Assembly: GCF_014050225.1 (NCBI RefSeq)
Contig: NZ_JACFXV010000065.1
Span: 1-64,000 of the forward strand
Direction of reading: 5' to 3'
DNA: 64,000 bases
Source: Stappia albiluteola
GTDB taxonomy: Bacteria; Pseudomonadota; Alphaproteobacteria; Rhizobiales; Stappiaceae
Shown piece after piece: positions 45,263 through 55,450 of the stretch. Made by a program: the position numbers and the translations under genes. How positions within the stretch are numbered: the first letter of the stretch is position 1; every line of letters begins with the position of its first letter. Below the pieces are notes generated by a model. It was not told the origin of the DNA. It saw only the letters and a program-made list of their open reading frames with translations, and ran no database searches.

Positions 45263-46786
45263 TCAGCCTTCGGCGGGAAACACCGGATCGCGCGGATCGC
45301 CGACCGGATCGGCTACCCGATAGACCACGAGATCCTCGATCGGGGTACCAAGAGATTGCCGCGTCAGGTCAGGAAGCCGCTCCACGCTGCCGAAGCGCTG
45401 CCTCAGGTAGTCCGCCCCCGGATCGTTGCGCGCCCGGGTGATGAAAAGAGCTGGCTTGGCTACGATGTCCTCATCCAGCGGAGCCTGCATCACATAGCGG
45501 ATGCGCTCGTTGAGCTGCTCGACGGGAAGCCTGCCACGCAAAGCGAAGGCGAGCTGCGAAGCCGGAGCATAGTTATTGGACGCGACCCATGCGGCCCCCT
45601 GATCGGCGGCGATCCTCTCGACGCCGGCCGCGATTTCCTCCCAGCCCCGGGTCTGATGCGTTGGATCGCGGCGGGCGAAGGCACCGGTGAAAGGCATCGC
45701 CGCATGCAGCATCACCAGCAGCGACACGACGATCCCGAGCGGCACTGCCGCCTGCCTCACGCCCCGCCAGAAACGCGGCAGGGCTTTCGGCAAATTGGCG
45801 GCCGCGACACCGGCCATCATCGCAAAGGCGGGAAAGAGCGGCGCCGGCCAGTTGCCCTGCACGCGCGCGTGGAAGGAATGAAAGACCAGATAGGCGATGA
45901 AGGGCAGGACGCCGAGCACGATCAGCCCGGCCTTCTCGTCGCCCTGCCGCATTTGCCCGACGAGCTGCACAAAGCCGGCAACCGCGAGAAGGGCCACCAG
46001 AGGATTGAGCAGGCCGGCGAGAGCGCCGACAAATTCCGCGAGATATTTCAGCGTGAAGCCTTCCGGCACCGCACGGCCGAACTGCTTGGCGAAGGACGCC
46101 CATTCATGCCCGGCATTCCACAGCAGCACGGGCAGGAAAACGAGGACCGCCAGCGCACCGCCCACCCAGAGCTGCCACGCGGTCAGCCAGCGCCGCCCCT
46201 TCGCCATGAAAAGCAGCCAGAGCACCAGCCCGGCACCGAAGAAAAGCACCGAGTATTTCGACACGAGGCCGAGGCCCGCGAACAGCCCGACCGCCAGCCA
46301 CCAATAGGGATTTTGCGAGCGGATCAGTTCGGCAACCGCCCACAGGCCCAGCCCCCAGAAGAAGACCGACGGGGCATCGGGCGTCGCGATCAGGCTGCCG
46401 ACGCCGATCAGGACGGTGGCGTTGAACAACAGCACCGACCACCCAGCGACCGTACGTCCAAAGAGGATGTCGGCCGTCCGCCACAGCACCAGCGAGCCGA
46501 GCGCCGCGGCGAGGATGCCGGTGATCCTCACGGCAAGGGCGGTATCGCCGAGGAAGGTCTGACCGAGCGCGATCCACCAGCCAACCATCGGCGGATGATC
46601 CAGATAGCCGAAGGCAGGCGACAGGCCCCAAAGCCGATAATAAGCCTCGTCCTCGGCAAGACCGGCCTGCGACCCGACCCATAGCCGGACAAGCGTCAGC
46701 GCCAGAACGATAGCGACAAGGGCGGCGGGACGAAGATAGGCCGGCAGGGCGATATCCCTTTGCGTGGTTTTCAAGCCCGGCGCCAC
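45263..46786 (-). CDS. GT39-family glycosyltransferase (ArnT-like)
   Basis: About 507 residues, with some 11 to 12 hydrophobic helices. The first luminal loop has GLAEDEAYYRLWG and GYLDHPPMVGWW, the Asp-Glu and His-Pro motifs of GT39 enzymes that move a sugar from undecaprenyl phosphate onto lipid A or another periplasmic acceptor. The start is uncertain: a GTG at 46786 or a TTG at 46774, both overlapping the end of the upstream GT2 gene. In the operon GT2 would load the lipid carrier and this protein would use it. Confidence 0.88.
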   Translation of the reverse strand: MAPGLKTTQRDIALPAYLRPAALVAIVLALTLVRLWVGSQAGLAEDEAYYRLWGLSPAFGYLDHPPMVGWWIALGQTFLGDTALAVRITGILAAALGSLVLWRTADILFGRTVAGWSVLLFNATVLIGVGSLIATPDAPSVFFWGLGLWAVAELIRSQNPYWWLAVGLFAGLGLVSKYSVLFFGAGLVLWLLFMAKGRRWLTAWQLWVGGALAVLVFLPVLLWNAGHEWASFAKQFGRAVPEGFTLKYLAEFVGALAGLLNPLVALLAVAGFVQLVGQMRQGDEKAGLIVLGVLPFIAYLVFHSFHARVQGNWPAPLFPAFAMMAGVAAANLPKALPRFWRGVRQAAVPLGIVVSLLVMLHAAMPFTGAFARRDPTHQTRGWEEIAAGVERIAADQGAAWVASNNYAPASQLAFALRGRLPVEQLNERIRYVMQAPLDEDIVAKPALFITRARNDPGADYLRQRFGSVERLPDLTRQSLGTPIEDLVVYRVADPVGDPRDPVFPAEG

Positions 46787-47919
46787 GTGAGAACCGAGCT
46801 CGCCGCGTAGTTCCAAACCGCGCCCATGGCGGCACCCGCCGCACCGGCAAACCACCAGACGGGCTGGTTTTCATAGATCAGGTTCGCCACGCCGACATTG
46901 GCCAGCACGCCGACGCTGCAGACGGCATAGAAGGTCAGAAGCCCGCGCAGCGCCGCCATGCCCGTCAGTCGCCGGTCGCGGTAGGTCAGCCGGTTGTTGA
47001 GGAAGAAGTTCCACGTCATCGCCACGAAGGTCGCGATCGTCTGCGCGGCGTTGAACGGGGCACCCAGAAGATCGAGCGTGAATTTCAGCGCCGCCAGATG
47101 CACGACGACGCCCGAGGCGCCGACCATGCTGAACATCAGGAAACGGATGGAAACGAAATCGCCGAAAAGCTTGGACACGAGAAGCCCCAGATAGTCGAGC
47201 GTCACCAGCGTGTCGAGCTTGCTCTCGCCGTGAATGCGCTCGCGGAAAACGAAGGGAAGTTCGACGATGCGCAGGCTTCCCCTGGCGCTCGCCACGATGT
47301 CGAGAAGGATCTTGAAGCCCTGCGTCGAAAGCGAGGGCGCAAGCCGCTCCGCCTCGCTGCGGGAAATCATGAAGAAACCGCTCATCGGATCGGACAGCGT
47401 CACGCCGAGCAGCTTGCGGGCAAGGCCATTGGCAAGGTTCGAGCCGGCGGCGCGTATCTTCGTCAAGCCATGGCCGATATTGCCGCCTTCGACATGCCGG
47501 CTGGCGACCGCGAGGTCCGCCTCGCCGCTTTCCAGATGCGCAAGCATCTTCGGCAACAGCGTCTCGTCATGCTGCAGGTCGGCATCCATCACCGCGACGA
47601 AGCGCGCCGAGGATGCCAGCATGCCCTCGATGCAGGCGCCGGAGAGCCCGCGCCGGCCGATCCTGCGGATGACGCGGACGCGCGGATCGTGCCGCGCCAC
47701 CTTGCGGGCGACGTCCGAGGTGCCGTCCGGCGAATTGTCGTCGACGACGATCACCTCCCAGTCGACGCCCTTCAGCACCGCGTCGAGCCGGGCGATCATC
47801 ACCGGCACATTGTCGCGCTCGTTGTAGGTCGGCAGCACGACGGTGAGCGTGGGCGCGGCCCCGCTCCTGTTTTCTGTCAGCGTCGCGACGTCGCCGCTTG
47901 CGCCCGTGCCTGCCAGCAT
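46771..47919 (-). CDS. GT2 glycosyltransferase fused to a GtrA-like membrane domain
   Basis: A 382-residue protein. The N-terminal 230 residues are a GT2 domain like dolichol-phosphate mannose synthase: VVLPTYNERDNVPVMI, VVDDNSPDGTSDVA and the DxD segment MDADLQHD. The C-terminal part has four hydrophobic helices of GtrA type. Enzymes with this layout place a sugar on undecaprenyl phosphate and may help flip it. The start was set at ATG 47919 because ACAGGAG lies six bases upstream. It is the first gene of the operon with GT39 and the ChbG-like protein, and is divergent from hisS. Confidence 0.92.
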   Translation of the reverse strand: MLAGTGASGDVATLTENRSGAAPTLTVVLPTYNERDNVPVMIARLDAVLKGVDWEVIVVDDNSPDGTSDVARKVARHDPRVRVIRRIGRRGLSGACIEGMLASSARFVAVMDADLQHDETLLPKMLAHLESGEADLAVASRHVEGGNIGHGLTKIRAAGSNLANGLARKLLGVTLSDPMSGFFMISRSEAERLAPSLSTQGFKILLDIVASARGSLRIVELPFVFRERIHGESKLDTLVTLDYLGLLVSKLFGDFVSIRFLMFSMVGASGVVVHLAALKFTLDLLGAPFNAAQTIATFVAMTWNFFLNNRLTYRDRRLTGMAALRGLLTFYAVCSVGVLANVGVANLIYENQPVWWFAGAAGAAMGAVWNYAASSVLTWRRA

Positions 47920-48112
47920 GAATGCTCCTGTCGCGGCCCTGCCCGCCCGGGCATTTCTGGCCGATTTCGCGGCGGACCATATTCGGAACGCCGGGCAATG
48001 CAAGTCCCCTCGCCGCCTTGCCCCTCAAACCGCAATCGTCTAGAGCATGTTCGCAATGAAAATACGGTCTTTATGAGCCGGAATTGAACTTATCGACGGA
48101 CCCTATCGAGAC

Positions 48113-49717
48113 ATGGCGAAAGTAAAGCAAGACAAGCTCAGGGCGCGCCTGCCGCGCGGCTTCGTGGACCGGTCGGCGGCCGATATCCGCGCGACCGACG
48201 CGATGGTCGCCCGCATTCGCCAGGTCTACGAGCGATACGGCTTCGACCCGGTCGAAACGCCGGCTTTCGAATATACCGACTGCCTCGGCAAGTTCCTGCC
48301 CGATACCGACCGTCCGAATGCCGGCGTCTTCTCCGTGCAGGACGACGACGAGCAGTGGATGAGCCTGCGCTACGACCTCACCGCGCCGCTTGCCCGCCAT
48401 GTCGCGGAAAACATCAACGAGATCCAGCTTCCCTATCGCACCTATCGCGCCGGCTGGGTGTTCCGCAACGAGAAGCCGGGGCCGGGCCGCTTCCGCCAGT
48501 TCATGCAGTTCGACGCCGACACGGTGGGCGCCGCCGGCGTCCAGGCGGATGCCGAAATGTGCATGATGATGGCCGACACGATGGAAGCGCTTGGTATTGC
48601 GCGCGGCGACTACGTCATCCGCGTCAACAACCGCAAGGTGCTCGATGGCGTGATGGAGGCAATCGGTCTGGGCGGCGACGAGAATGCCGAGCGCCGGCTG
48701 ACCGTGCTGCGCGCCATCGACAAACTCGACAAGTTCGGTCCGGAGGGTGTCGCGCTGCTGCTCGGCGAGGGCCGCAAGGACGAGAGCGGGGATTTTACGA
48801 AGGGGGCGGGGTTGAATTCCGATGCAATTGAGAAGGTGATAACCCTTCTCGACGTCGGCAATATTAGCGAGGAGGTCATCAAAGAACATCCGGCAGCCCA
48901 AGCTCGCCGCGCTCAAGGTGGAATGGCAGGCTCTGAGTATGAAGCACATCGTGCAGACTTGGTTTTTGGCGGCTATTCGCGACTTCTCTATAGCAGCTCG
49001 ACTGGCCTGTCTGGGCAGGCAGAGCTTCGAACAATTTGGGATCTGGTGAAAGCTGCTGGATACGGAGATGGCCGCATCCGCATCGACCCTTCCGTCGTGC
49101 GTGGCCTCGAATATTACACCGGCCCGGTCTACGAAGCGGAGCTGCTGTTCGACGTCACCAACGAGAAGGGCGAAGTCGTCCAGTTCGGCTCGGTCGGCGG
49201 CGGCGGGCGCTATGACGGCCTGATCAAGCGCTTCACCGGCCGCGACGTTCCGGCAACAGGCTTTTCCATCGGCGTGTCGCGCCTGATGACGGCGCTGAAG
49301 AACCTCGGCAAGCTCGGCGACGAAGACGTGCTCGCGCCTGTGCTCGTCACCGTGATGGACGGCGATACCGGAGCGCTTGGCCGCTACCAGCAAATGACGC
49401 AGACTTTGCGCGCCGCAGGCATCCGCGCCGAGATGTATCAGGGCAACTGGAAGAAATTCGGCAACCAGCTGAAATATGCCGACCGGCGCGGCTGCCCGCT
49501 CGCCATCATCCAGGGCTCGGACGAGCGCGCCGCCGGCGAGATCCAGATCAAGGACCTGATCGAGGGCAAGCGGCTTTCCGGCGAAATCACCGACAACGTC
49601 ACCTGGCGCGAGAGCCGGCCGGCGCAGGTCACCGCGCGCGAGGCGGATCTCGTGGAGACCGTGCGCGCCATGCTGGCCGCCCAGGCCGAAGACCGCCGCG
49701 CGGCGAAAGGAAACTGA
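48113..49717 (+). CDS. hisS: Histidyl-tRNA synthetase
   Basis: A 534-residue class II synthetase. Motif 2 ([20 protein letters not shown]) and motif 3 with [10 protein letters not shown] are present, plus the histidine-specific [14 protein letters not shown]. The C-terminal anticodon-binding domain ends near VRAMLAAQ. Between about residues 225 and 320 the sequence and DNA change character: bases about 48780-49075 are less GC-rich and use other codons than the flanks. This is the variable insertion domain, so the enzyme is probably intact. The next gene, hisZ, starts one base after the stop. Confidence 0.94.
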   Translation: MAKVKQDKLRARLPRGFVDRSAADIRATDAMVARIRQVYERYGFDPVETPAFEYTDCLGKFLPDTDRPNAGVFSVQDDDEQWMSLRYDLTAPLARHVAENINEIQLPYRTYRAGWVFRNEKPGPGRFRQFMQFDADTVGAAGVQADAEMCMMMADTMEALGIARGDYVIRVNNRKVLDGVMEAIGLGGDENAERRLTVLRAIDKLDKFGPEGVALLLGEGRKDESGDFTKGAGLNSDAIEKVITLLDVGNISEEVIKEHPAAQARRAQGGMAGSEYEAHRADLVFGGYSRLLYSSSTGLSGQAELRTIWDLVKAAGYGDGRIRIDPSVVRGLEYYTGPVYEAELLFDVTNEKGEVVQFGSVGGGGRYDGLIKRFTGRDVPATGFSIGVSRLMTALKNLGKLGDEDVLAPVLVTVMDGDTGALGRYQQMTQTLRAAGIRAEMYQGNWKKFGNQLKYADRRGCPLAIIQGSDERAAGEIQIKDLIEGKRLSGEITDNVTWRESRPAQVTAREADLVETVRAMLAAQAEDRRAAKGN

Positions 49718-49718
49718 C

Positions 49719-50837
49719 ATGGCGACGATGGAGGAGCGGCTTTCCGGGCTTGCCGGGCTCTTTCAGGAGCGGGGTTACGCACGCATTTCCCCGCCGATCC
49801 TCCAGCCCGCCGACGTGTTCCTCGACCTCACCGGCGAGGATATCCGCCGCCGGCTCTATCTCAGCGCCGATCAGGACGGGCGCGACCTGTGCCTGCGTCC
49901 GGACTTCACCATTCCCGTCTGCCGCCAGCACCTTGAGGACGGCAAAGCGGCACGGCTTGCCAATTACAGCTATGGCGGTCCGGTCTTCCGCCAGCGGCCC
50001 GGCGAAACCGGCGAATTCCTGCAGGCGGGTGCCGAAAGCATCGGCCGGACGGATTGCGAGCAGGCCGACGCAGATATTCTAGCGCTTGCCCTCGATGCCC
50101 TGTCGAAGCTTGGCGCGAAAAACGTTGAGGTGCGGATCGGCGACGAGGCCCTCTTCACCGCCGTCATCGACGGGCTGTCCATCCCGGCGGTGTGGAAACG
50201 ACGGCTGAAGGATCTATTCGGCGAGCGTGCGCAGCTTGATCAGGCCATCGCCCGCATGGGCGGCAATGTTGACGGCAACGGCGACGCGGTAAAGGCCGAG
50301 CGCATAGGCTTCCTCGCCGCGCTGGAGGGCTCCGACCCGGAAGCCGCGCAAGCTATCGTCGAGGATCTCCTTTCGATTGCCGGTATCGAAACGGTCGGCG
50401 GACGCACCGCCGGCGAGATCGCCGAACGGTTCCTGGAGCAGGCCGCCCTTTCCAGCAGCGCCGGCGTCGCCGACGAGGCTGCCAGCCTCCTCACCCGCTT
50501 CCTCGATATCTCCGGCAAGCCGGTAGAAGCGCTGGCAAGGCTTGAAGTCTTCGCTTCGGAAACCTCGATTGACCTTGCCGAACCGATCGCCCATTTCCGC
50601 GCCCGTCTCGCGGCGATCGAGGCGAACGGCACCGATCTCGACACGATCCGCTTCGCCGCCGATTTTGGCCGCCGGCTCGACTATTACACCGGCTTCGTCT
50701 TCGAGGTGCACGACGCGAAGCGCCGTCAGGCCGGCCAGATCGTCGGCGGCGGCCGCTACGACCGTCTGCTGCAGCTTCTTGGCGCCAGCGCGCCGGTACC
50801 GGCCGTCGGCTTTTCGATCTGGCTCGACCGTATCTGA
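49719..50837 (+). CDS. hisZ: ATP phosphoribosyltransferase regulatory subunit
   Basis: A 372-residue class II synthetase paralogue without tRNA charging activity. It keeps the core fold ([38 protein letters not shown]) but lacks the histidine-specific residues of HisS. It binds short-form HisG and is needed for its activity and feedback by histidine. It sits between hisS and hisG with spacings of one and seven bases, so all three are one operon. Position next to hisG makes the assignment firm. Confidence 0.95.
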   Translation: MATMEERLSGLAGLFQERGYARISPPILQPADVFLDLTGEDIRRRLYLSADQDGRDLCLRPDFTIPVCRQHLEDGKAARLANYSYGGPVFRQRPGETGEFLQAGAESIGRTDCEQADADILALALDALSKLGAKNVEVRIGDEALFTAVIDGLSIPAVWKRRLKDLFGERAQLDQAIARMGGNVDGNGDAVKAERIGFLAALEGSDPEAAQAIVEDLLSIAGIETVGGRTAGEIAERFLEQAALSSSAGVADEAASLLTRFLDISGKPVEALARLEVFASETSIDLAEPIAHFRARLAAIEANGTDLDTIRFAADFGRRLDYYTGFVFEVHDAKRRQAGQIVGGGRYDRLLQLLGASAPVPAVGFSIWLDRI

Positions 50838-50844
50838 GGGTGAC

Positions 50845-51819
50845 ATGACGAAACTCACCATCGCCATCCCCTCCAAGGGTCGCCTGCAGGACAATACCCA
50901 CGCCTTCTTCGCGCGAGCCGGGCTCACCATCGAGCGCCCGGGCGGCGACCGCAACTATCGCGGCACGATCAAGGGCTTCGACGGCGTCGAGATCGCCTTC
51001 CTCTCGGCCTCCGAGATCGCACGCGAGATCGCCGACGGCTCCGTCCACATGGGCATTACCGGCATCGATCTGGTCGAGGAGAACATCGCCGAACCCGAGG
51101 CGAAAACCCATCTCGTGACCGCGCTCGGCTTCGGCCATGCCGATGTGGTGGTGGCGCTGCCCTCCGCATGGATCGACGTTTCGACGATGGCAGACCTTTC
51201 CGATGTTGCTTCGGATTTCCGCGCCCGCCACGGCCGGCGCATGCGCGTCGCCACCAAATATGTGAACCTGACGCGGGCCTTCTTCGCCGCGAACGGCATT
51301 GCCGACTACCGCATCGTGGAAAGCGCGGGCGCCACGGAAGGCGCGCCGGCCGCTGGCAGCGCGGAGCTGATCGTCGACATCACCTCGACCGGCTCCACCT
51401 TGAAGGCAAACAATCTCAAGGTGCCGGAGGATGGCGTCATCCTGCACTCACAGGCCCACCTTGTCGCCTCGCTCACCGCAACCTGGTGCGAGGAGGCGCT
51501 TGCCGCCGCCCGCTCCATCCTCGATCAGGTCGCGGCCGAAGAAAACGCCCGCACCTGCAAGGAAATCAAGGCATTGCTGCCTGATCCGGAAGCGGCGGCC
51601 AAGCTCGCCGTCGCCGAACACGGCTGCACCACGCCCTTCGGCGCGCGGGCGGAAGAAATCCTGCTGCTGCACTGCCCCGCCTCCCGCGTGCCTGCCTGCG
51701 CCGCCATGCTCAGGGCGCAAGGGGCGGGACATGTCGCCGTGTCGACGCTCGACTATGTATTCGGCACCACCAATCCGCTTTACGACCCGCTGCATGCGCG
51801 CGTTTCGGCCTTGGGCTGA
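50845..51819 (+). CDS. hisG: ATP phosphoribosyltransferase, extended short form
   Basis: Catalyses the first step of histidine biosynthesis, joining ATP and PRPP. The first ~215 residues match the short HisG of HisZ-dependent systems ([26 protein letters not shown]-like and [12 protein letters not shown] motifs). The protein is 324 residues, about 100 longer than typical short HisG: after [13 protein letters not shown] there is an extra C-terminal domain ending in [20 protein letters not shown]. The usual long HisG would not need HisZ, yet hisZ is adjacent. The role of the added domain is unclear. Confidence 0.92.
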   Translation: MTKLTIAIPSKGRLQDNTHAFFARAGLTIERPGGDRNYRGTIKGFDGVEIAFLSASEIAREIADGSVHMGITGIDLVEENIAEPEAKTHLVTALGFGHADVVVALPSAWIDVSTMADLSDVASDFRARHGRRMRVATKYVNLTRAFFAANGIADYRIVESAGATEGAPAAGSAELIVDITSTGSTLKANNLKVPEDGVILHSQAHLVASLTATWCEEALAAARSILDQVAAEENARTCKEIKALLPDPEAAAKLAVAEHGCTTPFGARAEEILLLHCPASRVPACAAMLRAQGAGHVAVSTLDYVFGTTNPLYDPLHARVSALG

Positions 51820-51846
51820 GGCATCGCCGACAGAAAGGAATTCCTC

Positions 51847-53274
51847 ATGGAATTGACGTCGCTTTCGGCTCTGGAGCTTTCGCAAGGCATCAGGGAGCGG
51901 CGCCTTTCCTGCCGGGAGGTGATGCAGGCCTATCTCTCGCGGATCGCCGGGTTCAATCCGAAGATCAACGCGATCGTCAGCCTGCGCGACGAGGACCGCC
52001 TCCTAGCCGAAGCAGACGAGCGCGACCGGGAATTGGCAGCAGGGATGTATCGCGGCTGGCTGCACGGTATTCCGCAAGCGGTGAAGGACCTCGCCGCAAC
52101 GAAGGACATTGTGACCACCTTCGGCTCGCCGATCCTGAAGGATTTCCTGCCGCCGGAAGACGCCATCCACGTGGAACGGCTGCGCTCTGCCGGGGCGATC
52201 CTGATCGGCAAGACCAACACGCCGGAATTCGGCCTCGGCTCCCATACCTTCAACCCGGTGTTCGGGCCGACCCGCAATCCCTGGGATTCGGCGAAATCGG
52301 CCGGCGGGTCCAGCGGCGGCGCGGCTGCCGCCCTTGTCGCCCGCCTCCTGCCGGTAGCCGATGGCAGCGACATGATGGGTTCGCTCAGGAACCCCGCCGC
52401 CTATAACAACGTCATCGGCCTGCGCCCCAGCTACGGCCGGGTGCCGTCCGGCCCGTCGCCGGAAGTCTTCTTCGACGGCATGGCGACGGATGGTCCGATG
52501 GGGCGCTCGGTCGCCGATGTCGCGATGCTGCTTTCCACCCAGGCCGGCTACGATCCGCGCGCGCCGCAGTCGTTTGAAGGCGACGGCTCGGAATTCGCCG
52601 GCCCGCTCGCGGCCGACATGTCCGGCAAACGCATCGGCTGGCTCGGCGATCTCGGCGGACACATTCCCTTCGAGCCCGGCGTCCTGGATCTCTGCGGCAA
52701 TGCCCTGAAAGTCTTCGAGGATCTGGGCTGCACGGTCGAACTCGCATCGACCGGTTTCGACATGGAACGGGTGTGGACCTCCTGGCTGACGCTTCGCCAC
52801 TGGCGCGTGCTCGCCCGTCTTGCGCCGCTCTACAACGATCCTGCGAAACGCGCCCTGCTCAAGCCGGAGGCGATCTGGGAAGTCGAGGGCGGCCTTGCCT
52901 TATCGCTTGCCGACATCCAGGCGGCCTCGGAGGTGCGCAGCCAATGGCACCGTGCGGTGCTTCGCGTCTTCGCCAGTTACGATTACCTGATCCTTCCCGC
53001 CGCCCAACTCTTCCCCTTTGACGTCGATCTGCACTGGCCGAAGGAAATTGGCGGCAAGACAATGGACACCTATCACCGCTGGATGGAGGTCGTGGTGCCG
53101 GCAAGCCTTCTCGGCCTGCCCGTCCTCGCCGTGCCGGCCGGCTTTTCGGACAACGGCTTGCCCATGGGCTTCCAGATCATCGGCCGCCCGCGCGCCGATC
53201 TAGACGTGCTGAAACTCGGCCACGCCTACGAACAGGCTACGGACTGGCTGGGCCGCACTCCGCCGGGATTCTAG
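51847..53274 (+). CDS. Amidase signature family protein
   Basis: A 475-residue amidase. The Ser-cisSer-Lys triad is visible: Lys80 (PQAVKDLA), the cis-serine in AGGSSGG (residues 152-158) and the nucleophile Ser179 in GSDMMGSLR. The family hydrolyses many amides and also includes the GatA subunit; there is no gatB or gatC here, and the sequence lacks GatA-specific text. It begins 27 bases after hisG, so it may share the his transcript by chance. It ends with a stop that overlaps the stop of the convergent PEP-mutase gene at 53271-53274. Confidence 0.9.
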   Translation: MELTSLSALELSQGIRERRLSCREVMQAYLSRIAGFNPKINAIVSLRDEDRLLAEADERDRELAAGMYRGWLHGIPQAVKDLAATKDIVTTFGSPILKDFLPPEDAIHVERLRSAGAILIGKTNTPEFGLGSHTFNPVFGPTRNPWDSAKSAGGSSGGAAAALVARLLPVADGSDMMGSLRNPAAYNNVIGLRPSYGRVPSGPSPEVFFDGMATDGPMGRSVADVAMLLSTQAGYDPRAPQSFEGDGSEFAGPLAADMSGKRIGWLGDLGGHIPFEPGVLDLCGNALKVFEDLGCTVELASTGFDMERVWTSWLTLRHWRVLARLAPLYNDPAKRALLKPEAIWEVEGGLALSLADIQAASEVRSQWHRAVLRVFASYDYLILPAAQLFPFDVDLHWPKEIGGKTMDTYHRWMEVVVPASLLGLPVLAVPAGFSDNGLPMGFQIIGRPRADLDVLKLGHAYEQATDWLGRTPPGF

Positions 53275-54140
53275 TCCCGCCGGTCGGCGTAGCGCTGTTC
53301 GGCCTCGTAATAGGCGTTGAAGCCAACACGGTCGCGCAATTCGGCGAAATCGAGCAGCAATTCATCCGGGTGGCGCCCTTCCGCCATGGCGGCCAGCGCA
53401 TCGCGCATTGCCTTCATCGCGGCCGATAGCAGCGTCAACGGATAGGCAGCGAGCCGGTAGCCGATCGCCGCCAGTTCGTCCCGCGGCAGGATCGGCGTTT
53501 CGCCGCCTTCCACCATGTTCGCCATATGCCAGCCTGGCACCTCGCGGCAGATCGTTTCCATTTCCGCGCGCGACTTCGGCGCTTCCACGAACAGGATATC
53601 CGCGCCCGCCTCCTTGAACAGCCGCGCGCGCTCCAGCGCCTCGTCCAGCCCAAGGCCGTGTCTTGCGTCGGTTCTGGCCAGGATCAGGATATCGGCCCCC
53701 TCCTCGCGTGCGTCCACGGCCGCCTTGATGTGATCGACCGCATGCGCCCGATCGACGACGAGCTTGCCCTTGGTATGGCCACAACGTTTCGGCGCCACCT
53801 GATCCTCGATCATCACAGCGGCGAAACCCGCCTGCGCGTAGCCCTTGACCGTGCGCTTGACGTTCAGCGCGTTGCCGTAGCCCGTATCGCCGTCGCCGAT
53901 CACCAAAGCCCTTGTTGCGGCACAGACGTTGCGGCCCGTGTCGACCATCTCGCCGTAGGAGATCAATCCCGTATCCGGCGCGCCGATGCGCGTCGCCGAG
54001 ACCGCGAAGCCCGACATGAAAGTCACCGGAAATCCGGCATCGCCGATCATCTTGGCCGACAGGCCGTCGAAGCAGCAGGGCATGACGGTGAAATCGGTCG
54101 CCGCGAGATGGGCGCGCAGGCGTTCGGCGGGGCTGGGCAT
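53271..54140 (-). CDS. Isocitrate lyase/PEP mutase superfamily protein (oxaloacetate decarboxylase-like)
   Basis: A 289-residue TIM-barrel lyase. The metal-binding stretch GDGDTGYGNALNV and the later KRCGH motif, equivalent to the catalytic KKCGH of the family, are intact. The family includes methylisocitrate lyase, PEP mutase and oxaloacetate decarboxylase; the AAVMIEDQVAPKRCGHTKGK text is seen in the last group, but the reaction is not proven. It is the last gene of a TRAP operon, suggesting it processes the imported C4-type acid. Its TAG stop and the amidase TAG stop share the four bases CTAG on opposite strands. Confidence 0.85.
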   Translation of the reverse strand: MPSPAERLRAHLAATDFTVMPCCFDGLSAKMIGDAGFPVTFMSGFAVSATRIGAPDTGLISYGEMVDTGRNVCAATRALVIGDGDTGYGNALNVKRTVKGYAQAGFAAVMIEDQVAPKRCGHTKGKLVVDRAHAVDHIKAAVDAREEGADILILARTDARHGLGLDEALERARLFKEAGADILFVEAPKSRAEMETICREVPGWHMANMVEGGETPILPRDELAAIGYRLAAYPLTLLSAAMKAMRDALAAMAEGRHPDELLLDFAELRDRVGFNAYYEAEQRYADRRD

Positions 54141-54160
54141 TGTGGACCTCAAAACAGATT

Positions 54161-55435
54161 TCAGAGCTTGAAGGGGATGTAGAGCGCCACGTCCGGCCAG
54201 GCGAAAATGACGGCAACACTGACCAGCATCATGGCGAGGAAGGGCCAGACGCCACTCGCCACTTCCGTCATGGATGCCCGCCCGACTGCCTGAATTACAT
54301 AGAGGTTCAGCCCCACCGGCGGCGTGATCAGTGCGCATTCCACCATGATGACGAAGAAGACGCCGAACCAGATCGGGTCGAGCCCTAGCGCGAAGAGCGC
54401 GCCCGACAGCACCGGCACCATGATCAGCATCATCGACAGCGCTTCCAGCACCAGCCCCATCACCAGCAAGACCACGCCGACGACGAGCACGAACATACCG
54501 GCCGTCGAGACGTGCTCGGTCAGGAATACGGAGATGTCCTGCGGGATGCGGTAGAGCGTGATCGCCTTGCCGAAGACCTTTGCCCCGGCGATGATCAGCA
54601 GGATCGCCACCGTCGTCGTCATCGCCTCCAGCACCGCATCGCGCAGCTTCGCCCAGTCCAGCGTCCGCAGGATGACGCCGACCACGACGAGAGCGCCGAG
54701 AAATCCGATTGCAGCGGCCTCCGTCGGCGTGAAGACGCCGCCATAGATGCCGGCAATGACAAGCGCGGCCAGCAGGATGGTCGGTGAGGCGCGCCCGAGC
54801 GTCGACCACCGCTCGCCCCAGGAAGCTTTCGGGCTCGGCCGATAGTCCACCGCGAACCGCGCGAAAAGCATCGAGTAGACGATGAAGAAGGCGATCAGCA
54901 GCAGTCCAGGTCCGATCCCGGCGAGAAACAGCGAGATGATCGATTCCTCGGTGATGACGCCGTAGACGATCATCGGGATCGACGGGGGAATCAGAATGCC
55001 GAGCGTGCCTCCCGCCGCTAGCAGACCCAGCACAAAACGGCGGGGATAGCCGCGCTCGGTCATTTCCGGGATCGCCACCGTACCGATCGTGGCGGCAGTA
55101 GCGACGGACGAGCCGGAAATGGCGGCAAAGATACCGCAGGACAGGATCGTGGCGACAGCCAGCCCGCCCGGCCAATGACCGACCCACGACTGCACGGCGG
55201 CAAAGAGGTCGCGTCCGACGCCCCCCTTCAGCAGCACGTTGGACATCAGCAGGAACAGCGGCACTGCGATGAGCACGAAGCTGTCCGTCGACGAAAGCAG
55301 CCCTTGCGGCAGCATCAGCGGCGAGAAGCCTCCCAGCGCCAGCATGCCAAAGCCGAGGCCCGCGAGCGCGAATGCCACCGGAACCCCGACGAGGAGCAGA
55401 CCAAAAAGCGCAGTCAGGATGAGGATTGTCGTCAA
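54161..55435 (-). CDS. dctM: TRAP transporter large permease DctM
   Basis: A 424-residue membrane protein with about 12 helices, the translocation subunit of tripartite ATP-independent periplasmic transporters. Typical segments are LFLLMSNVLLKGG, SGSSVATAATIGTVAIPEM and PPVGLNLYVIQA. It works with DctQ (next upstream) and the binding protein DctP, driven by a sodium or proton gradient. The ligand is unknown; genes around suggest an organic acid that the PEP-mutase-family protein could act on. Confidence 0.96.
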   Translation of the reverse strand: MTTILILTALFGLLLVGVPVAFALAGLGFGMLALGGFSPLMLPQGLLSSTDSFVLIAVPLFLLMSNVLLKGGVGRDLFAAVQSWVGHWPGGLAVATILSCGIFAAISGSSVATAATIGTVAIPEMTERGYPRRFVLGLLAAGGTLGILIPPSIPMIVYGVITEESIISLFLAGIGPGLLLIAFFIVYSMLFARFAVDYRPSPKASWGERWSTLGRASPTILLAALVIAGIYGGVFTPTEAAAIGFLGALVVVGVILRTLDWAKLRDAVLEAMTTTVAILLIIAGAKVFGKAITLYRIPQDISVFLTEHVSTAGMFVLVVGVVLLVMGLVLEALSMMLIMVPVLSGALFALGLDPIWFGVFFVIMVECALITPPVGLNLYVIQAVGRASMTEVASGVWPFLAMMLVSVAVIFAWPDVALYIPFKL

Positions 55436-55450
55436 GGGACGCTCGCGGTC

